A stretch of DNA of 64,000 nucleotides from Panaeolus papilionaceus (Eukaryota; Basidiomycota; Agaricomycetes; Agaricales). Numbering within the stretch: the stretch's first letter is position 1; every line of letters begins with the position of its first letter. The stretch is from assembly GCA_015501605.1 (NCBI GenBank), contig JADNRZ010000002.1:2728001-2792000 (forward strand), written 5' to 3'. The translations under genes were made by a program, and so were the position numbers. The notes under the pieces are model-generated. The model saw nothing but the letters and a program-made list of their open reading frames with translations, was not told the origin of the DNA and ran no database searches. Positions 46,612 to 58,654 of the stretch are shown piece by piece.

Positions 46612-47204
46612 TTAGTTTTTCCTGCGGAAGGAGCAGCCTGTACAAGAGGGGAATCGATTTTGGGTGAATTGTTGATGTGAGGAGATTAAAAGTGATAGAT
46701 GAACATGACAAGAAAAATTGGTGAGTGATAATGATGAGAGTGATTAGAAAGGAGCACACATACCCTCAGTCAGTCTTGCCTTTCCACCAGTGGGTTGGCA
46801 GAGCACACTTGTGCATGATGGGCAGACGACAACGGTTTGGGCGTGCGAGAAGACGGTGGTAATGGCAAAGCAGCCTACAAAGGAACGAAAACGAGTAAAA
46901 CATGAGTTTCTATTGATCGGACGAGTGCAGGAAGATGGTCATTGAACGCATAGACGTGCGTTTGCCACGACATACGGGGAACAGCAGGATGCGAGATGTG
47001 TCAGATGTACGAGAAAGTAAACTCACCAGGGCACTTGACGTCCATGAAATATGAGTTTGGCGATTGCACAAGTCGCTTGAGCTTGTATTGCTTAGCCTCG
47101 TACTCAGCAGATGGGTTAAGGAGATCGACGGCGAGAGTCTAGATTAAAAAAATAAAAATGGTAAGAAACTTTAACGAATTGATTTGATTTGAATAGCTAA
47201 CCAT
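46612..47204 (-). CDS. 40S ribosomal protein eS27 (RPS27)
   Basis: Small-subunit ribosomal protein with a zinc finger. Coding exons 47204-47202 (ATG only), 47138-47027, 46874-46764 and 46637-46612 total 252 nt, 83 aa, the normal length. Family sequence: [66 protein letters not shown]. The four zinc Cys (CPGC...CPSC) are present. The first coding exon carries only the start codon, split from the rest by an intron with donor GTTAGC, a placement often seen in fungal ribosomal protein genes. Confidence 0.96.
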
Positions 47205-48305
47205 TTTTTATAGACGGCTTTGGCGAGGTTTTTGCGACGACTGTGCTTTTTTAAAGTGGCTTGACGCTGTTAGCTGCGATGAGGGCGAGCAGGCAAGTTG
47301 TGTGGATACACGAAACAAGGTTTGCGATTTGCAAAGCCGGAGATTAAAATTAATGAAACTCCGAAACGGCTTCTGAGCGGCTCTAATCGGTTGCGACAAC
47401 CATGACTCTTGGTGAATAGAACCTACTTATTAGTAATCCGATCACGAAACATGGTGCAGGATGAATAGAAATCATAATGACTAAAATGAATGTGGAGTAA
47501 ATCTGAAGAGGAGTCGGAATAAAATGTAAACATAACGAATGGAAAGACAGTCGAAGTTGAATAGTTTGATAATGCTGTCGAACTAGATATCAAAATGAAA
47601 TGAAGCTCGGAAATCAAAGTAAATCGAGGTGGGTAAGGAAGTAGCGATAGACAATAAGAGAATAAGGACACAAGGTCAGTGTAAGATGTCGGGATGGCGG
47701 GAATTCACGAAAGGGGAAGAATGAGAAAATGGGTGGGAGTAATTAGTATAAAGTTATTGTCTTGATACGAAAACAAAAGGATGTGTGGGATTTATGAATG
47801 TTATTGTACTTTTCAAGGATTCGATTGATATAAGTAGCATGTCTAGTCAAATCTGTTTCGAGCATTCAGGACCAGGTTTCCTTTTCCCTTTACGTTCTTT
47901 CGTTTCGCTACTCCTCCTAATACTCTCCTCTCTATATCTCTAGTCCAGGTCAGTTGATTTATTTATTTTTTCGAATGAGCGAGGAATGTCGGAAGATCGA
48001 ATCAGACTGACTAACAAGAGACATCCGAGGTCGGCTTATAATTGCTTTGCGCAGTTGCCGCTCTTCCGTCTATCTTCGATCACCCTTTAAAAGAGCTTGC
48101 AAGCTAATAATTTTCGTTTTCAGCTTTGCTACACATTTACGCACCTACGCCCATCTCTCTGCTTTTATAACAGCAGCACGTTTATTCTCGTTTCGTTCTC
48201 GACACCACCACCACCACCACTATCCTCCTACATCTCCTCTCTCGAATCGCCGGGCGATATAACTATTCGACACTTGAACATATCTCTTTTTTAACGTATA
48301 CCGCA
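47205..48305. other. eS27 / BTG divergent promoter region
   Basis: Contains the upstream region of eS27 and the long CT-rich leader of the BTG gene, including GATATAAG at 47827-47834 as a possible TATA box, a possible 5'UTR intron starting near 47949 (GTCAGT) and a CAC repeat at about 48200-48218. No additional coding gene seen. Confidence 0.5.
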
Positions 48306-49283
48306 ATGGCCTCTACTACTACCAACAACACCACTACCATCACCACTTCTTCCTCCTCCATGTCCCTTTCCCTTGCTGTCGCTCATGTCATCTCTTTCCT
48401 TACTGCGAAACTTCCCTCTTCTTACCCGGCCAACACCTTGCTCAAGCTTCAGATGGTCCTCGAAGCAAATCTGACTGCTCATTGTGCTCCTTCTTGGGTC
48501 CCCGCAGAGCCTGTTCGAGGTTCTGGTCGCAGGTGTATGACCCTGTCTCCTGCGTGCCTCCCCCCACGCCCGATCTGGTCTGCTTGCGCAGCTACAGGTG
48601 TTCAGTGGTTTGACTGGATCGCTTCACTCGGAAACAAGGAGTTCGATCTCTTTGTCGATCCAGGCTGTGTCGCTATCCGTCTTGACGGTGTCATCCTTAA
48701 CGTGTGGTGTGATGAATCACGCCTCGTCGCTGCTTCGACCGTCCCAAAGATCAACATGCCCGTCTTCAGCGAGCCAATGATCCAAGCTTCCCTTCGCGCA
48801 GCCACCCGTGCCTTCACTTCCAAGACCGTTGCCCAACAGCTCGTCGAAGCCGATAAGGAAGAAGAAGAGCAGATATTTGCTATGCTTAACGATGAGATTG
48901 CAGCCCCGACTTGGGTCACCCCTATCATCACTCAATTCCCCATGCCGGCTCGATCGACATCTCCTCTTTCCAGCATTTCTGAGCAATCCAGGTGCAGTTC
49001 TCGCTCCTCAAACTCAAGCTCCTCGACCTTCTCTTTGGCTTCGTCTGATGCTACCTCTCGCTCTTCCAAGAGTGGCGAGTTCAAGCAGTCACGCAGGGAA
49101 CGGGCAAGGCAGGCTCGCGTCTTCATCGACACTACCAAGACCGATGTCACTCCTTACGACGGAGGTAAGACCACCGTCCTTACAGGCGGTGTTATGCTTG
49201 GCGGCGGCCCGAAGACCTCCTCCAAGAAGGTTGCGGCTCCAGCCATGTCCAACTCCAACAGCTGGCGCTCTGTCCGAGTTTAA
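48306..49283 (+). CDS. BTG/Tob anti-proliferative family protein
   Basis: Single-exon gene of 325 aa, unusual among these intron-rich neighbours. BTG/Tob proteins bind the Caf1 deadenylase and link mRNA decay to growth arrest in animals; a similar role in fungi is inferred. The N-terminal domain (about residues 20-125) follows the family order: AVAHVISFLTAKLPSSYP, the hydrophobic helix LLKLQMVLEANLTAH, then SWVPAEPVRGSGRRCM, where animal proteins have WxPExPxKGxGYRCI, and EFDLFVDPGCVAIRL, matching LWVDPxEVSxRI. The rest is Ser-rich and disordered with a basic patch (SRRERARQAR) and a glycine-rich end. The first 18 residues are Ser/Thr/Asn. Confidence 0.85.
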   Translation: MASTTTNNTTTITTSSSSMSLSLAVAHVISFLTAKLPSSYPANTLLKLQMVLEANLTAHCAPSWVPAEPVRGSGRRCMTLSPACLPPRPIWSACAATGVQWFDWIASLGNKEFDLFVDPGCVAIRLDGVILNVWCDESRLVAASTVPKINMPVFSEPMIQASLRAATRAFTSKTVAQQLVEADKEEEEQIFAMLNDEIAAPTWVTPIITQFPMPARSTSPLSSISEQSRCSSRSSNSSSSTFSLASSDATSRSSKSGEFKQSRRERARQARVFIDTTKTDVTPYDGGKTTVLTGGVMLGGGPKTSSKKVAAPAMSNSNSWRSVRV

Positions 49284-52200
49284 GTGCAGGCAGTTCGTGT
49301 CAGCCTTTCGTTATCACTTCTTATTTAAAACATTGCATGTGTGCATAGATTGCACCATGTCATGACTCGACACGCCTCCATCAACCATAGGGACCTCCCT
49401 CATCACTTCTGGAAGAGTGGACTATCTATTCCTCGCTTTGCTTCATTTGTTATTCTGAAACGCCATTGCCACGACTTTGATTTCCTCACGCTCTCCCGGC
49501 TGTTCATCGACTCTCTACCACACTCTGCTTTCCTTTTGTTGAACGCCGGCCTTCACGAAATTCTTCAACGACCAATATAGCTTCATCGTATCGACGGACA
49601 TTTGCAAACCACACTTTCATTTACACTTTCCTCTTCTGTCCTTTTCTAGGGTTCTCTCGTCCCGAGGTCGGGAAACCCGCCCTTTTCTTTACATCTACTT
49701 TATTTCTTTTTGTTCTGCTTCATCGTCTCATTCTATCAGCATTGTTTCGCATATTCCCATTTCACGCATTCCACCATCTCTCCCACACCCTTTCCATCCC
49801 ATTAGCCTAAATGTGTAGCACAAACTGTTCTTCCTTCCTCTACCACACTATTTTTCCTCTTCAAACCTGCTGTCCTAGCCTGTCCCTTCTGTTCACACAT
49901 GATACCTACGTCTTTCCTCGCCCATTTTCCCTTTTCCATATCTTTGCACGGTTTTGATGACGACAATATTTCTATCTTTGCGGGCTCTATCGTCTAGTAT
50001 ATTATGGATTCTTCCTTATTTAATACTGGTTCATTATTTACCATGGAACACCCTTAGAGATGCACTTCGCCTCTTCCGCTCTTTTCTTTTTGGGTACCAT
50101 CTAATATGCTTTTGACTTCTCCCTATCTTTTTTTTTTTGTTGCTTTTTGTTCGTTCTTGGCTTGGTTGGTTGTGCTTCGGACTTGACGTGCTCGTCTTCC
50201 TTGCAGACCATTAAAGGGGCTCGAATTCTGCTCTGATGAATTCGACTTACCTATGCCCCTTAGCCCGCCGATAGCCATCCCATAACTCCCCTTTCTATTT
50301 TTTTGGTCAACCGTGGTCAATGTAGTTGCTTGTATATGTACCCTTTGTATACAAACCTCGAATCATCACGATGCACTGGCTTGCTCGGTGTTTCCTTTGT
50401 TGTCAACATTCACGCGTGTTAAATACAAGCGAATGAAGATCAACGACTTTCAATTCTAACATCTGTCCACTATTCTTTAAGAAATTCAAATACGAACATT
50501 TTATTAGTAGTATGATCCTCGATGGACTCCAGGCCGACAGTAATTATAAGTATACCGCGTTTCGATTGCAATCAAATAGTGTGGTTCACATGTGCACATG
50601 GCAGTGAATATATGAGGGAGCTCAATATCTTTAATTCTTTCACTCGTGAACCTATTCATGGGTTTTAGTGGAGGTTATTTCTACTCATTACCTGTTCTTT
50701 CGCATGTCGGTCCGCGAAGGTGGTCCGTTTGTTCCTTTGTTGGAGATCATCTCTTTGGTGATATGACCATCAAACGTGATGACGTCTGGACCACAGTGAA
50801 GTAGCGCCCGTGACCGAAACAATTAAACTCAACCCCTGGACAGAATCTACAATCAGGACTTCTGCCCGTAGGGAAATTGAGTGAAGACTCTATTTTGATA
50901 CCCTTTTTTTAAAAGACGCCTGAAGGCCAAAAAAAGCGCTGTGCACCTTGAAAGAGGGCGGCTAAGCACGCAGCATGAAAGGGCCTTGGGTGGATAGTAC
51001 TTGAAAAACGAAAGGTAAAATCTGACACTTCATGGTGAACGAATTTCCATCATTCACCACGAGGATGATTACGTCTGGGGTACAAACGTAGATAGACTTG
51101 TATCACAGCTGCATGCGAAGAGTCTGCACAGATCATAACGTTCACAGGATGTGATATCGTCATATCAAAACCTGTGGATAACCTGTCTTGGTGAAAGCAT
51201 GCATCAAACTCAAAAGTAATTTCCAAGGAGGATATCGAGATTCGAGCACAACGATTGGGGGACAGAGCTCACACATTCATTTTTCACCAGGCTCCTCAAA
51301 AATGTGAGATGTTCGATGGAGTCCCCGAGGCCCTGAAATGTCGCCCTGTCATTACACCTCATCTCCATTTAACTGGTATGAATTCCGATATCTATGGCTT
51401 GAGGAGCTAGAAGCGAGACGTTGGGAATAATCATCACGGAAACATTTGGACCCCATGGCGGATGACGACAAGTGGTTATATAAAATAATTCAGTTGGAGG
51501 CTTGGAGCATCATTCGGACATTCCCCCATCTGCTGCTGCTCATCGAATAGGGAAATTCGGGACATGCTATATCTATATTTGATCGATGTCTGAAAGTTAG
51601 TTGCGTCAGGTGGGTAAACGCAGGGGCAATATGATGAGGTGCGGTTCGAAGCACTATCGCAAGCTGAGAATCGCAGTAGGAATAACTTGAAGTTATTTTT
51701 TACGGTGCAGACAGTATCCACATTGTGAGTACCGCGTAACTGGCCATTTGAACTCTTTAAAAATGTAGAAAATGTAGGAATTTATAATCACACTACGTTC
51801 AAGTTAGCATGAGCGAAGGCGTCTTGGGAGCAGACAATCGTAGTGGAGTTCCACCAAAGAACCACAAGATCTGTGACATTATTCTGTCACCTGAGCTTCT
51901 ATTTATAACACGCTTTCTTGCATGATATTCTGGGGTCTGACCATTTACTGGTCGAAACTTGACTGTACATACTATGTGCCTATCAATGGGCGACGTTTGG
52001 GGTGCGTTTTTCGAATGCTTTTGTGAGATTTATTGCAGCAAGTACCTGTTTGATTAAAACTTGCGTGTAGTCACAGGCTCCAACATGTCGTTCCGATGTA
52101 TAACAAGCATAGTGACGAAAACCTCGATGCCTAGAGTAAGAGGAGCGAGCGGAGGTCGACGCGCTCCATCACGTGTCAGTAGTAGGTGATGGAAATGTCC

Positions 52201-52285
52201 CGCGACGTCATTGGATTGGCTCTCTTCCTGTGACGGGATTGGTGGAGCTTGAAGTCCAATGGTTCGAGATCTCGGAGTGCAAAGC
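49284..52285. other. About 3 kb without a supported gene
   Basis: The first kilobase is very T-rich and probably long 3' untranslated sequence of the BTG gene. From 50.4 to 52.3 kb there are only short frames. A small hairpin TGGTGAA...TTCACCA lies near 51031-51060. No RNA gene or transposon recognised. Confidence 0.5.
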
Positions 52286-52293
52286 TATATAAG
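52286..52293 (+). promoter_or_regulatory. TATA box of the small ORF at 52410
   Basis: TATATAAG about 124 bp before the ATG. Confidence 0.6.
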
Positions 52294-52409
52294 ATACCAA
52301 CCTGTTAGGTGCATCATTTCAGCATCTTTTGTTGTCATATAACGTCGGTACCCCAACTTGAAGCACAACCACTTCAGCACTTCTCGCACTCGTCAATAAT
52401 CTTTCAAAC

Positions 52410-52679
52410 ATGACCGCGTCCATCGAGCAGCGAAAGCAGCAATACTCAAAGCAACTCGCCGCACATACGCTCCGCCAATGGAACGCCGTGCGACAGCAGC
52501 CTAGCCCGCCGGAAGCAGGGAAAGGCACAAATGTCCGTAGTGGACTTGCCACACCACCCGATACGGACGAAACCGATCAAAACGAAGCGCCGGGCGTTGG
52601 TGACAGAGCGAAGCCAAGATCGACGTCGGGAGCCTCTCATGGTCAGAGACAGAACGGCAGCCCCCGAAAAGGTCAATAA
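52410..52679 (+). CDS. Small hypothetical protein (89 aa)
   Basis: Uninterrupted ORF beginning MTASIEQRKQQYSKQLAAHT and ending SPRKGQ. Residues 5-30 look like an amphipathic helix rich in Gln/Arg/Lys; the remainder is polar, Pro/Gly/Asp-rich and probably disordered. No domain recognised. A clear TATA box and an AC/CT-rich leader precede it. A second long frame starting at 52531 on the same strand overlaps it, but the ORF at 52410 has the better promoter-start layout. Confidence 0.5.
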   Translation: MTASIEQRKQQYSKQLAAHTLRQWNAVRQQPSPPEAGKGTNVRSGLATPPDTDETDQNEAPGVGDRAKPRSTSGASHGQRQNGSPRKGQ

Positions 52680-53838
52680 GATTATCTTCCGGAAAGAATT
52701 CTATTCACTTTCAAACGTCGGGCGCTTCTTCAGGCATTCACGCTATAGACTTTGCAACTCGAAAGGCGTTCGACAGCCGCAACCATCGTGCTTAAGTCCG
52801 CGTCCCGGCTCCCGAGTATTCGACCTGCTTTGCGACAAAGAGCATAGCGGCATGTCACACTGCATTTTTACTTCTTCTGTTTTGGTTTTATTTCTGTATA
52901 TTCATTGTCGTCAAGAGGATGATGGTATGGCATCAGGCGTCCTTAATTGTTCCTGCCTTTCGTCCCTCCTCAGTATATTTCGAAGCTGTATTACTTTTTT
53001 TGTTTTGTTTTTTTCCGAGCTCGCTGTAGAATATCATGAATTTGCCCTCTTCCACCGAAACCCATCGAGAGAAGGCACTTTGACAGCCGCGGCCGAACGG
53101 AGTGAGGACAATGACAAAATCACACTGTAACTGCTGCGAAGCCTAAATCATACTCGGGGTTCCGGTAGTCAGACCACGATTGTTCGACTCCATACGTCAG
53201 ACCAGCCTACAACATGGCGATCCAACTGAAAGTAATAACTTGCTTATTCACACGTTCTTCATCCTGGGAATGGCTCACTACTATCTGTAGTAAGAGGCGT
53301 GGGGGGTACTGGCGGGTTTAGAGGATAGACAGTGAGATAAATGCTGGGGCAATACAGATTTGCATGCTCCCGAATCAGACCGCGTTGCCCCCGCATTGTC
53401 AGAGTTTCACATCTTTCGATGATCGTGCAACTTTTGCGGACATTGACGATGGGTCGAAAGTGAGATGCAGAAAAAATAAAGGTCAAAAGATGAATTATTA
53501 CTTGACGGAACTGATTAAAATATAAAAATAAAAGGATGCGCCGTTTAAATGGTTGTGGGATATAGATTTATCAAAGTTGGAGGAATATTAATTGAATGTC
53601 GAGGAATTGAAAAAATAATTATAATGAATGCATGAGAAGAGAGTGCGGCGGAATATGCGGAGGGATGGTCACATGATAAGATAAGAGTGCTCGCGTAGAT
53701 CTCATTGGACTTGGCGCAACCAAACGGAGATTTTGTTCAACTACCCCAAGAAACGGTTTTTACGGACTCACCGGCTCATTCATATCCTTTCCATCCTTTC
53801 CACTCCTTTCTCCGTTATACCACTCTCTTACTGCCTTC
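52680..53838. other. Spacer before biotin synthase
   Basis: 3' flank of the small gene, then AT-rich sequence and the biotin synthase promoter. Nothing else supported. Confidence 0.5.
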
Positions 53839-55403
53839 ATGTTACGTTCAATCTCGACTAGGTCTATTCCTCTTACCCGTGCGTTGGCTACGCATGCTGT
53901 ACCGAATGCGACTCACTCAAGGCCACCAACTCGCCATGACTGGAAGAAGGATGAGATCCATGCCATATACGATACACCATTGCTCGATCTGGTTTTCAGA
54001 GCAGCGGGAATTCATAGACAGCATCATGATCCAAGCAAAATCCAGCTTTGTACGCTCATGAACATCAAGAGTGTGTTTCTCCCGCGTTATCTCCAGTTCC
54101 TAATCTTTATTAACGTCCGATCGTAGCTGGTGGATGTACTGAGGATTGTAAGGGGTTCGCGACTAAATCCATCTTGTATCCAGCTAACGAAAATTTAGGT
54201 TCATACTGCTCTCAATCGTCCCGATATTCCACCCCTACCAAGGCCCAGCGTCTCGTCGACATCGAGCCAGTATTGGAAGCTGCCCGGAAAGCAAAGGAGA
54301 ATGGAAGTACTCGATTCTGCATGGGTGCAGCTTGGAGAGACCTTGCAGGAAGAAAGCGTGGATTCGAGAAGATCCTGACCATGGTTCGTGAAGTTCGTGG
54401 TATGGGCATGGAGGTCTGCACAACTCTCGGAATGCTCTCGCCAGATCAGGCGCGACAGTTAAAAGAAGCGTACGTCATTCTCTGCCTGATCATCTCGCGT
54501 TGGTCTGACAGCATCTTTCCCTAGAGGTTTGACGGCATACAATCACAATCTCGACACTTCTCGGGAGTTTTATCCTACTGTAGGTGCTTCGTTGTATCTG
54601 GTCATCCCGATGTCTAAGTTACCGCAGGTTATCACAACGCGATCATATGATGAGCGATTAGATACCATCGGTGCTGTTCGTGACGCAGGGATCAGTGTTT
54701 GCTCTGGTGGCATTCTTGGGCTAGGAGAAACAGATGCTGACCGTGTTGGCTTGATCTATGAAGTTTCAAAGTAAGTCCTAATTCGCTCAGGATCCACCAC
54801 TGATTCTCATTTTGGCGTTGTTCAGCATGCCTGAACACCCAGAATCATTCCCAGTGAATGCTCTTGTCCCAATCGAGGGAACACCCCTGGAAAAGAATGA
54901 TGTACGTTTGAATATCCCTGTACATCGTCCATCTAACGAAACATTCATTATGAACTCAGCCGGTCGCTGTTCACACCCTAATTCGCACAATTGCTACAGC
55001 CCGTATCACAATGCCTGCTACGATCATCCGTCTCGCAGCCGGAAGGCAAACATTGGCAGAGACGGAACAGGCGATGTGCTTCATGGCGGGTGCCAATGCC
55101 GTCTTTACCGGAGAGCAAATGTTAACCACGCCATGTAAGTACCCGTCTTTTGTCCAAACGTAGAGTTAAACCTGAATATCCTGATACACAAGGTTCTCCT
55201 TGGGACGAGGTTCGTTTTCTATCTTTAATTGCCGACAACAAATCGCTTACATGGATCGCTTCTAGGATAAAGCCATGATGGCTCGGTGGGGCTTGGATGG
55301 AATGCGCAGCTTTGAGCAAGTAAGCGTTGCTAAAAAAGAAGCTGAACGCCTGGAATCAGCTGCAGCGGCATCTTCCACTGCTTCACCGCTGCCGTCGTCG
55401 TGA
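53839..55403 (+). CDS. Biotin synthase, mitochondrial
   Basis: Radical-SAM enzyme inserting sulfur into dethiobiotin, the last step of biotin synthesis. Nine exons sum to 1128 nt (375 aa). The N-terminus [20 protein letters not shown] is a mitochondrial presequence. The Fe-S motif CTEDCSYC (CxxxCxxC) is rebuilt across two introns at about residues 81-90. Other blocks are [88 protein letters not shown] and [20 protein letters not shown]. The C-terminal tail beyond RSFEQ is Ala/Glu/Ser-rich. No other biotin gene lies in the window. Confidence 0.95.
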
Positions 55404-55971
55404 ATATAGCGCAAATTGTATGTATGCCCCCCTCGAGTTCGGTTTGGATCCACCAACTGACTGTGCACGCAGGGTTAGATTATGTCCGCAGAACTGTAGA
55501 TTATTTAAACATACCCTCTTTAGAGACTGCTCTCGATGGGTTGGTTTTACAAAAGCCAATGTAATGGTCATGACACTTCCAAACGTTTCCCTTTGTTCCA
55601 GATGCGCTCCTTAAGAGAAGGCGGGACATGAAGCGTTCTATTTTGCAGCTTTTCACGTCGTTCCCTGCAGCATCCATCTTCTTCAGTTATTGTTGAAACA
55701 TTTGAACCGCCCAACTGCCCCCTGGATCTGGCAACGATCATCCGCCGATATCTTCTTTTAATGAGCGAACATGCAACTGACGTCAAATTTGTGCTGCTTT
55801 GACCTGGATACCTAGGCACTTCTCTGCGTCCATGAAATCTAAAAATGATTGTAGATGGGTTATGAAGTGCAGCCTGTCTGTATTGCAATAACAAGTCTTC
55901 TTTATTTTAAGGCTGGTACGCGAGAAAGGTGCAGCCACTATCCCCTGCCTACTTTCTGCTGCTCTGTTTGA
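55404..55971. other. Spacer after biotin synthase
   Basis: The minus-strand open frame at 55568-55894 (108 codons) lacks any recognisable motif and lies in the expected 3' and promoter region. Confidence 0.5.
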
Positions 55972-57055
55972 ATGGAGAACAACGAGAACTTGTACACCCT
56001 TCCTTTTCCGGGTGAATACCTAACGGCCCCTGATTCCTGCTATTCATCGAGAGGGGAGTATGGGGAACAAGACTTTACACGTACCGTGACGAACACGGCA
56101 GAAGCAGTGTCTCCAAATAACCATAATTCGGAGGCACATCAACTTGCACGGGATTCAAATAGGTATGGCTGAGATCGATATATTTGCCATGACAACTCAC
56201 TGACACTCGCGATTACTACTGGCAGGTTTGTTGCTGTGAGCGTCATCACGATATGGGGTGGAGAGAAGGGGCAGCGGGACAAGCAGCCCATGGTCGCGTG
56301 AGTTAAATTTCCTACCGAAACCATTCAGAGTTGGATCGCGATGGCGTTTTAGACGAGTGTCGATATGCGATTACTATGGAGGTGTCTTGTTGGATACATA
56401 CGTTCATCCAAGGTGAGGGGATAGGTTGAATGAAGACGCACAATCTGACATTTGGTCCAGAAAGCTTATCCAAGACTGTAGAGCCTCGAAGACTGGCATC
56501 AGTTACAACCATCTTTGCGGTGGTGGGTAACCACAGAGCTATGAAAAGCCTAATCTAATGCGCAGATACAACAGCTCCGAAATATCCTGAAATCAAGCAG
56601 CAGGTTCGAAATATTATTCAGAACAAAATCCTGGTCGGGCATAGAATCTGGAGTTTCCTATCGGTATGTGTGCCGAGCATTAAATGGAACTGATTCACGA
56701 CTTTGTGCCAGGCACTGGAACTCTCGCATTCTGCATTGAATACACGTGATATGGCATTGTACATTCCTCTGAGAGAGTCAGACAAAACGGAATACGATTC
56801 TGTCGTAGAGCTCCCAGTCCTAGTGAAAAGATTCTTGGGTGTTGATATAGGACAAGGATTCGAGGATTCGGTGAGTTGAATTGAATTTGAAGTTGGTATG
56901 GATGATTGAGCCTAATTTTTTGAAAACAGCGAGAGTGGTGCCAGCGCGCATTGGATTTATATCGATTACACGAAAATGAATTCGAAGAGGCGATGATTAT
57001 GGGAAGTTGGCCATGCAATATACCGCCATTTAAATATGCAGGTTGTTATCTATGA
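55972..57055 (+). CDS. REXO4-like exonuclease-fold protein, catalytic residues lost
   Basis: Exons 55972-56162, 56226-56297, 56353-56412, 56461-56519, 56566-56663, 56712-56870 and 56930-57055 give 254 aa. The fold resembles the REXO4/ISG20 DEDDh 3'-5' exonuclease: MVARVSICDYYGGVLLDTYV, RASKTGISYNHL, NKILVGHRIWSFLSALELSH, NTRDMALYIPLRE, VLVKRFLGVDIGQGF and ALDLYRLHENEFEE all follow the family order. Where active members have DCE the protein has VAVSVITIW; the Asp of VGHxxxxDL is absent; and the final H...D positions read E and W. It is thus a likely pseudonuclease. It may bind RNA or a protein instead, or be a decaying paralogue, though the intact frame over seven exons suggests retention. Confidence 0.75.
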
Positions 57056-57202
57056 GTAGCACAGAGTATTGGTTGAAGAGTTTAAATGACATGCATGTAT
57101 TTATTTGTAACGGGAAATGCCGATGATGAGAATTCCCTGTTTGAGAATTGAGGGAGAGAGAGAGAGTGGACAGTGGAAAAACACTTTTCATCTGAACTCA
57201 CC

Positions 57203-58309
57203 ATGTATTCAGAAAGTCTTCATCCTGGTCAGTCAGTTTTACGTCCACCGCCATCTCATCTTTTACCACCACATCTTAATGGTCATAAGCGGCATACAAC
57301 TGTTCAAGAACATCCAAAGTTTGTGATGCTTCTCTCGTAGTTAACTGTCTATCTCATGTCTTTCAATTTGCAGCGGCGACCTTCCACCACTTAGTGATCG
57401 AAATGCCTGGTATTACCCCTCTCATGGACACGATTCCGATGAAGAAGAACTTAGCGTAGGACTTCCCGAGGGAAATTGGGGGCATAAGAGCACCAAAGGG
57501 GCTCGTTGGGTTCGCAGAGGAAAAATAACTGCTTGGGGACCAGAAATGGAGGACTGGGAGGTCAGTTATTACTTTAAATTCTAGACACTTTGACTTTTAC
57601 TGATTCAATATAGGCTGAAGAGCGTGCTCGCAAGAGGATCAAGCTATTACTTCCACAGGAGCGCCGTTCTCCATCGCCGCCTACACTACCCCACTTGGCT
57701 CGCTCACCCTCTCCTCCCCTTGTATCACCTTATCCGCCACCAAATTGCCAACACGTAAACTATACATCTTTCGTTATAGATAAATCCGTCACCCATACAT
57801 TCCGGTCTGCTCTACTCGAAGAGTTAGAGCAGGCTACCAACAAGCTCATTGAAGGAGAGGCCACCCTTAAACGAGCTTTAGGAAGGCTGTGGCAGGTGAT
57901 GCATGAAGACCCCGATAGAGGTCAACAGGACGCGACCGTCATTACCAAACACGAAGATGAGGACGGAAAACAAGCTGACGGCCCCTCTGACAGAGTTAGT
58001 CGTGCGCCTGACTTAACACCCGCCACCCACAAAATCTTTCTTATGGACCATCCACCTGGTAGCCCAGAGGATACAGATCCAACACATTTCTCTGCAACTC
58101 AACAAACCGTTCTTGAAAAAAATCTTGCCACTCTGAGGGAATTGCAGGATGACGGCCGGGAATACGTCGAGCGACTAGAAGAGATCAGGGAGGGTCTTGG
58201 AGATGTACGGCATCAGCGGAGTGTTGTTTGGGACTTGGTACGCGAGCGAGCTATAAGGGAATTACAAGAGGCTGCAAGGATTACAGCGACAGCCAATGGT
58301 CATGAATAA
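57203..58309 (+). CDS. Uncharacterised protein, possibly Rxt2-like (Rpd3L subunit)
   Basis: Exons 57203-57318, 57374-57560 and 57614-58309 give 332 aa. The middle block NWGHKSTKGARWVRRGKITA, WGPEMEDWEAEERARKRIK and LLLPQE resembles, in my reading, the N-terminal domain of Rxt2-type subunits of the Rpd3L deacetylase complex; this is a tentative match. A Pro/Ser-rich linker (RRSPSPPTLPHLARSPSPP) follows, then a helical half with LLEELEQATNKLIEGEATLK and NLATLRELQDDGREYVERLE that looks like coiled coil. The start ATG at 57203 opens a His/Pro-rich segment. If the match fails, this is simply a conserved-looking coiled-coil protein of unknown role. Confidence 0.6.
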
Positions 58310-58654
58310 ACGTTATCCCACCTTTTCCATTTCTCCACCATTCTCCACAGCACCGATGCGTAATTCCGATTCATAACTTACCTTCTGGAACCTGAACAGT
58401 ATGCACCAATCCTAATAATGACCCTTTTCATACGTATGTAGTTTAATATCCTGTTGAACAATAAAAGAGATATCCACACACAACAAAAAATAAGAAAGGC
58501 GGTGAATGTTTGTTTTGACGGGTCTGCTGCGTGCGTCACTCGTTGATCGCTTATGAGACTCCGACGTTTCACTTGCGTATTACACCCACAACCAGCCACT
58601 TAAACTGACTATTGTGCCATACACTCCTCGTCTTAAAGCTATTCTCGGGTGATT
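58310..58654. other. Short spacer
   Basis: About 345 bp with the 3' flank of the preceding gene and the promoter of the PA200 gene; no coding signal. Confidence 0.5.

Noticed and set aside
52531..53130. 199-codon ORF as an independent gene
   Set aside because: Overlaps the better-supported ORF at 52410 and its later half has composition of untranslated DNA; kept only as a finding.
55568..55894. 108-codon minus-strand ORF after biotin synthase
   Set aside because: No motif and lies in expected 3'/promoter DNA.
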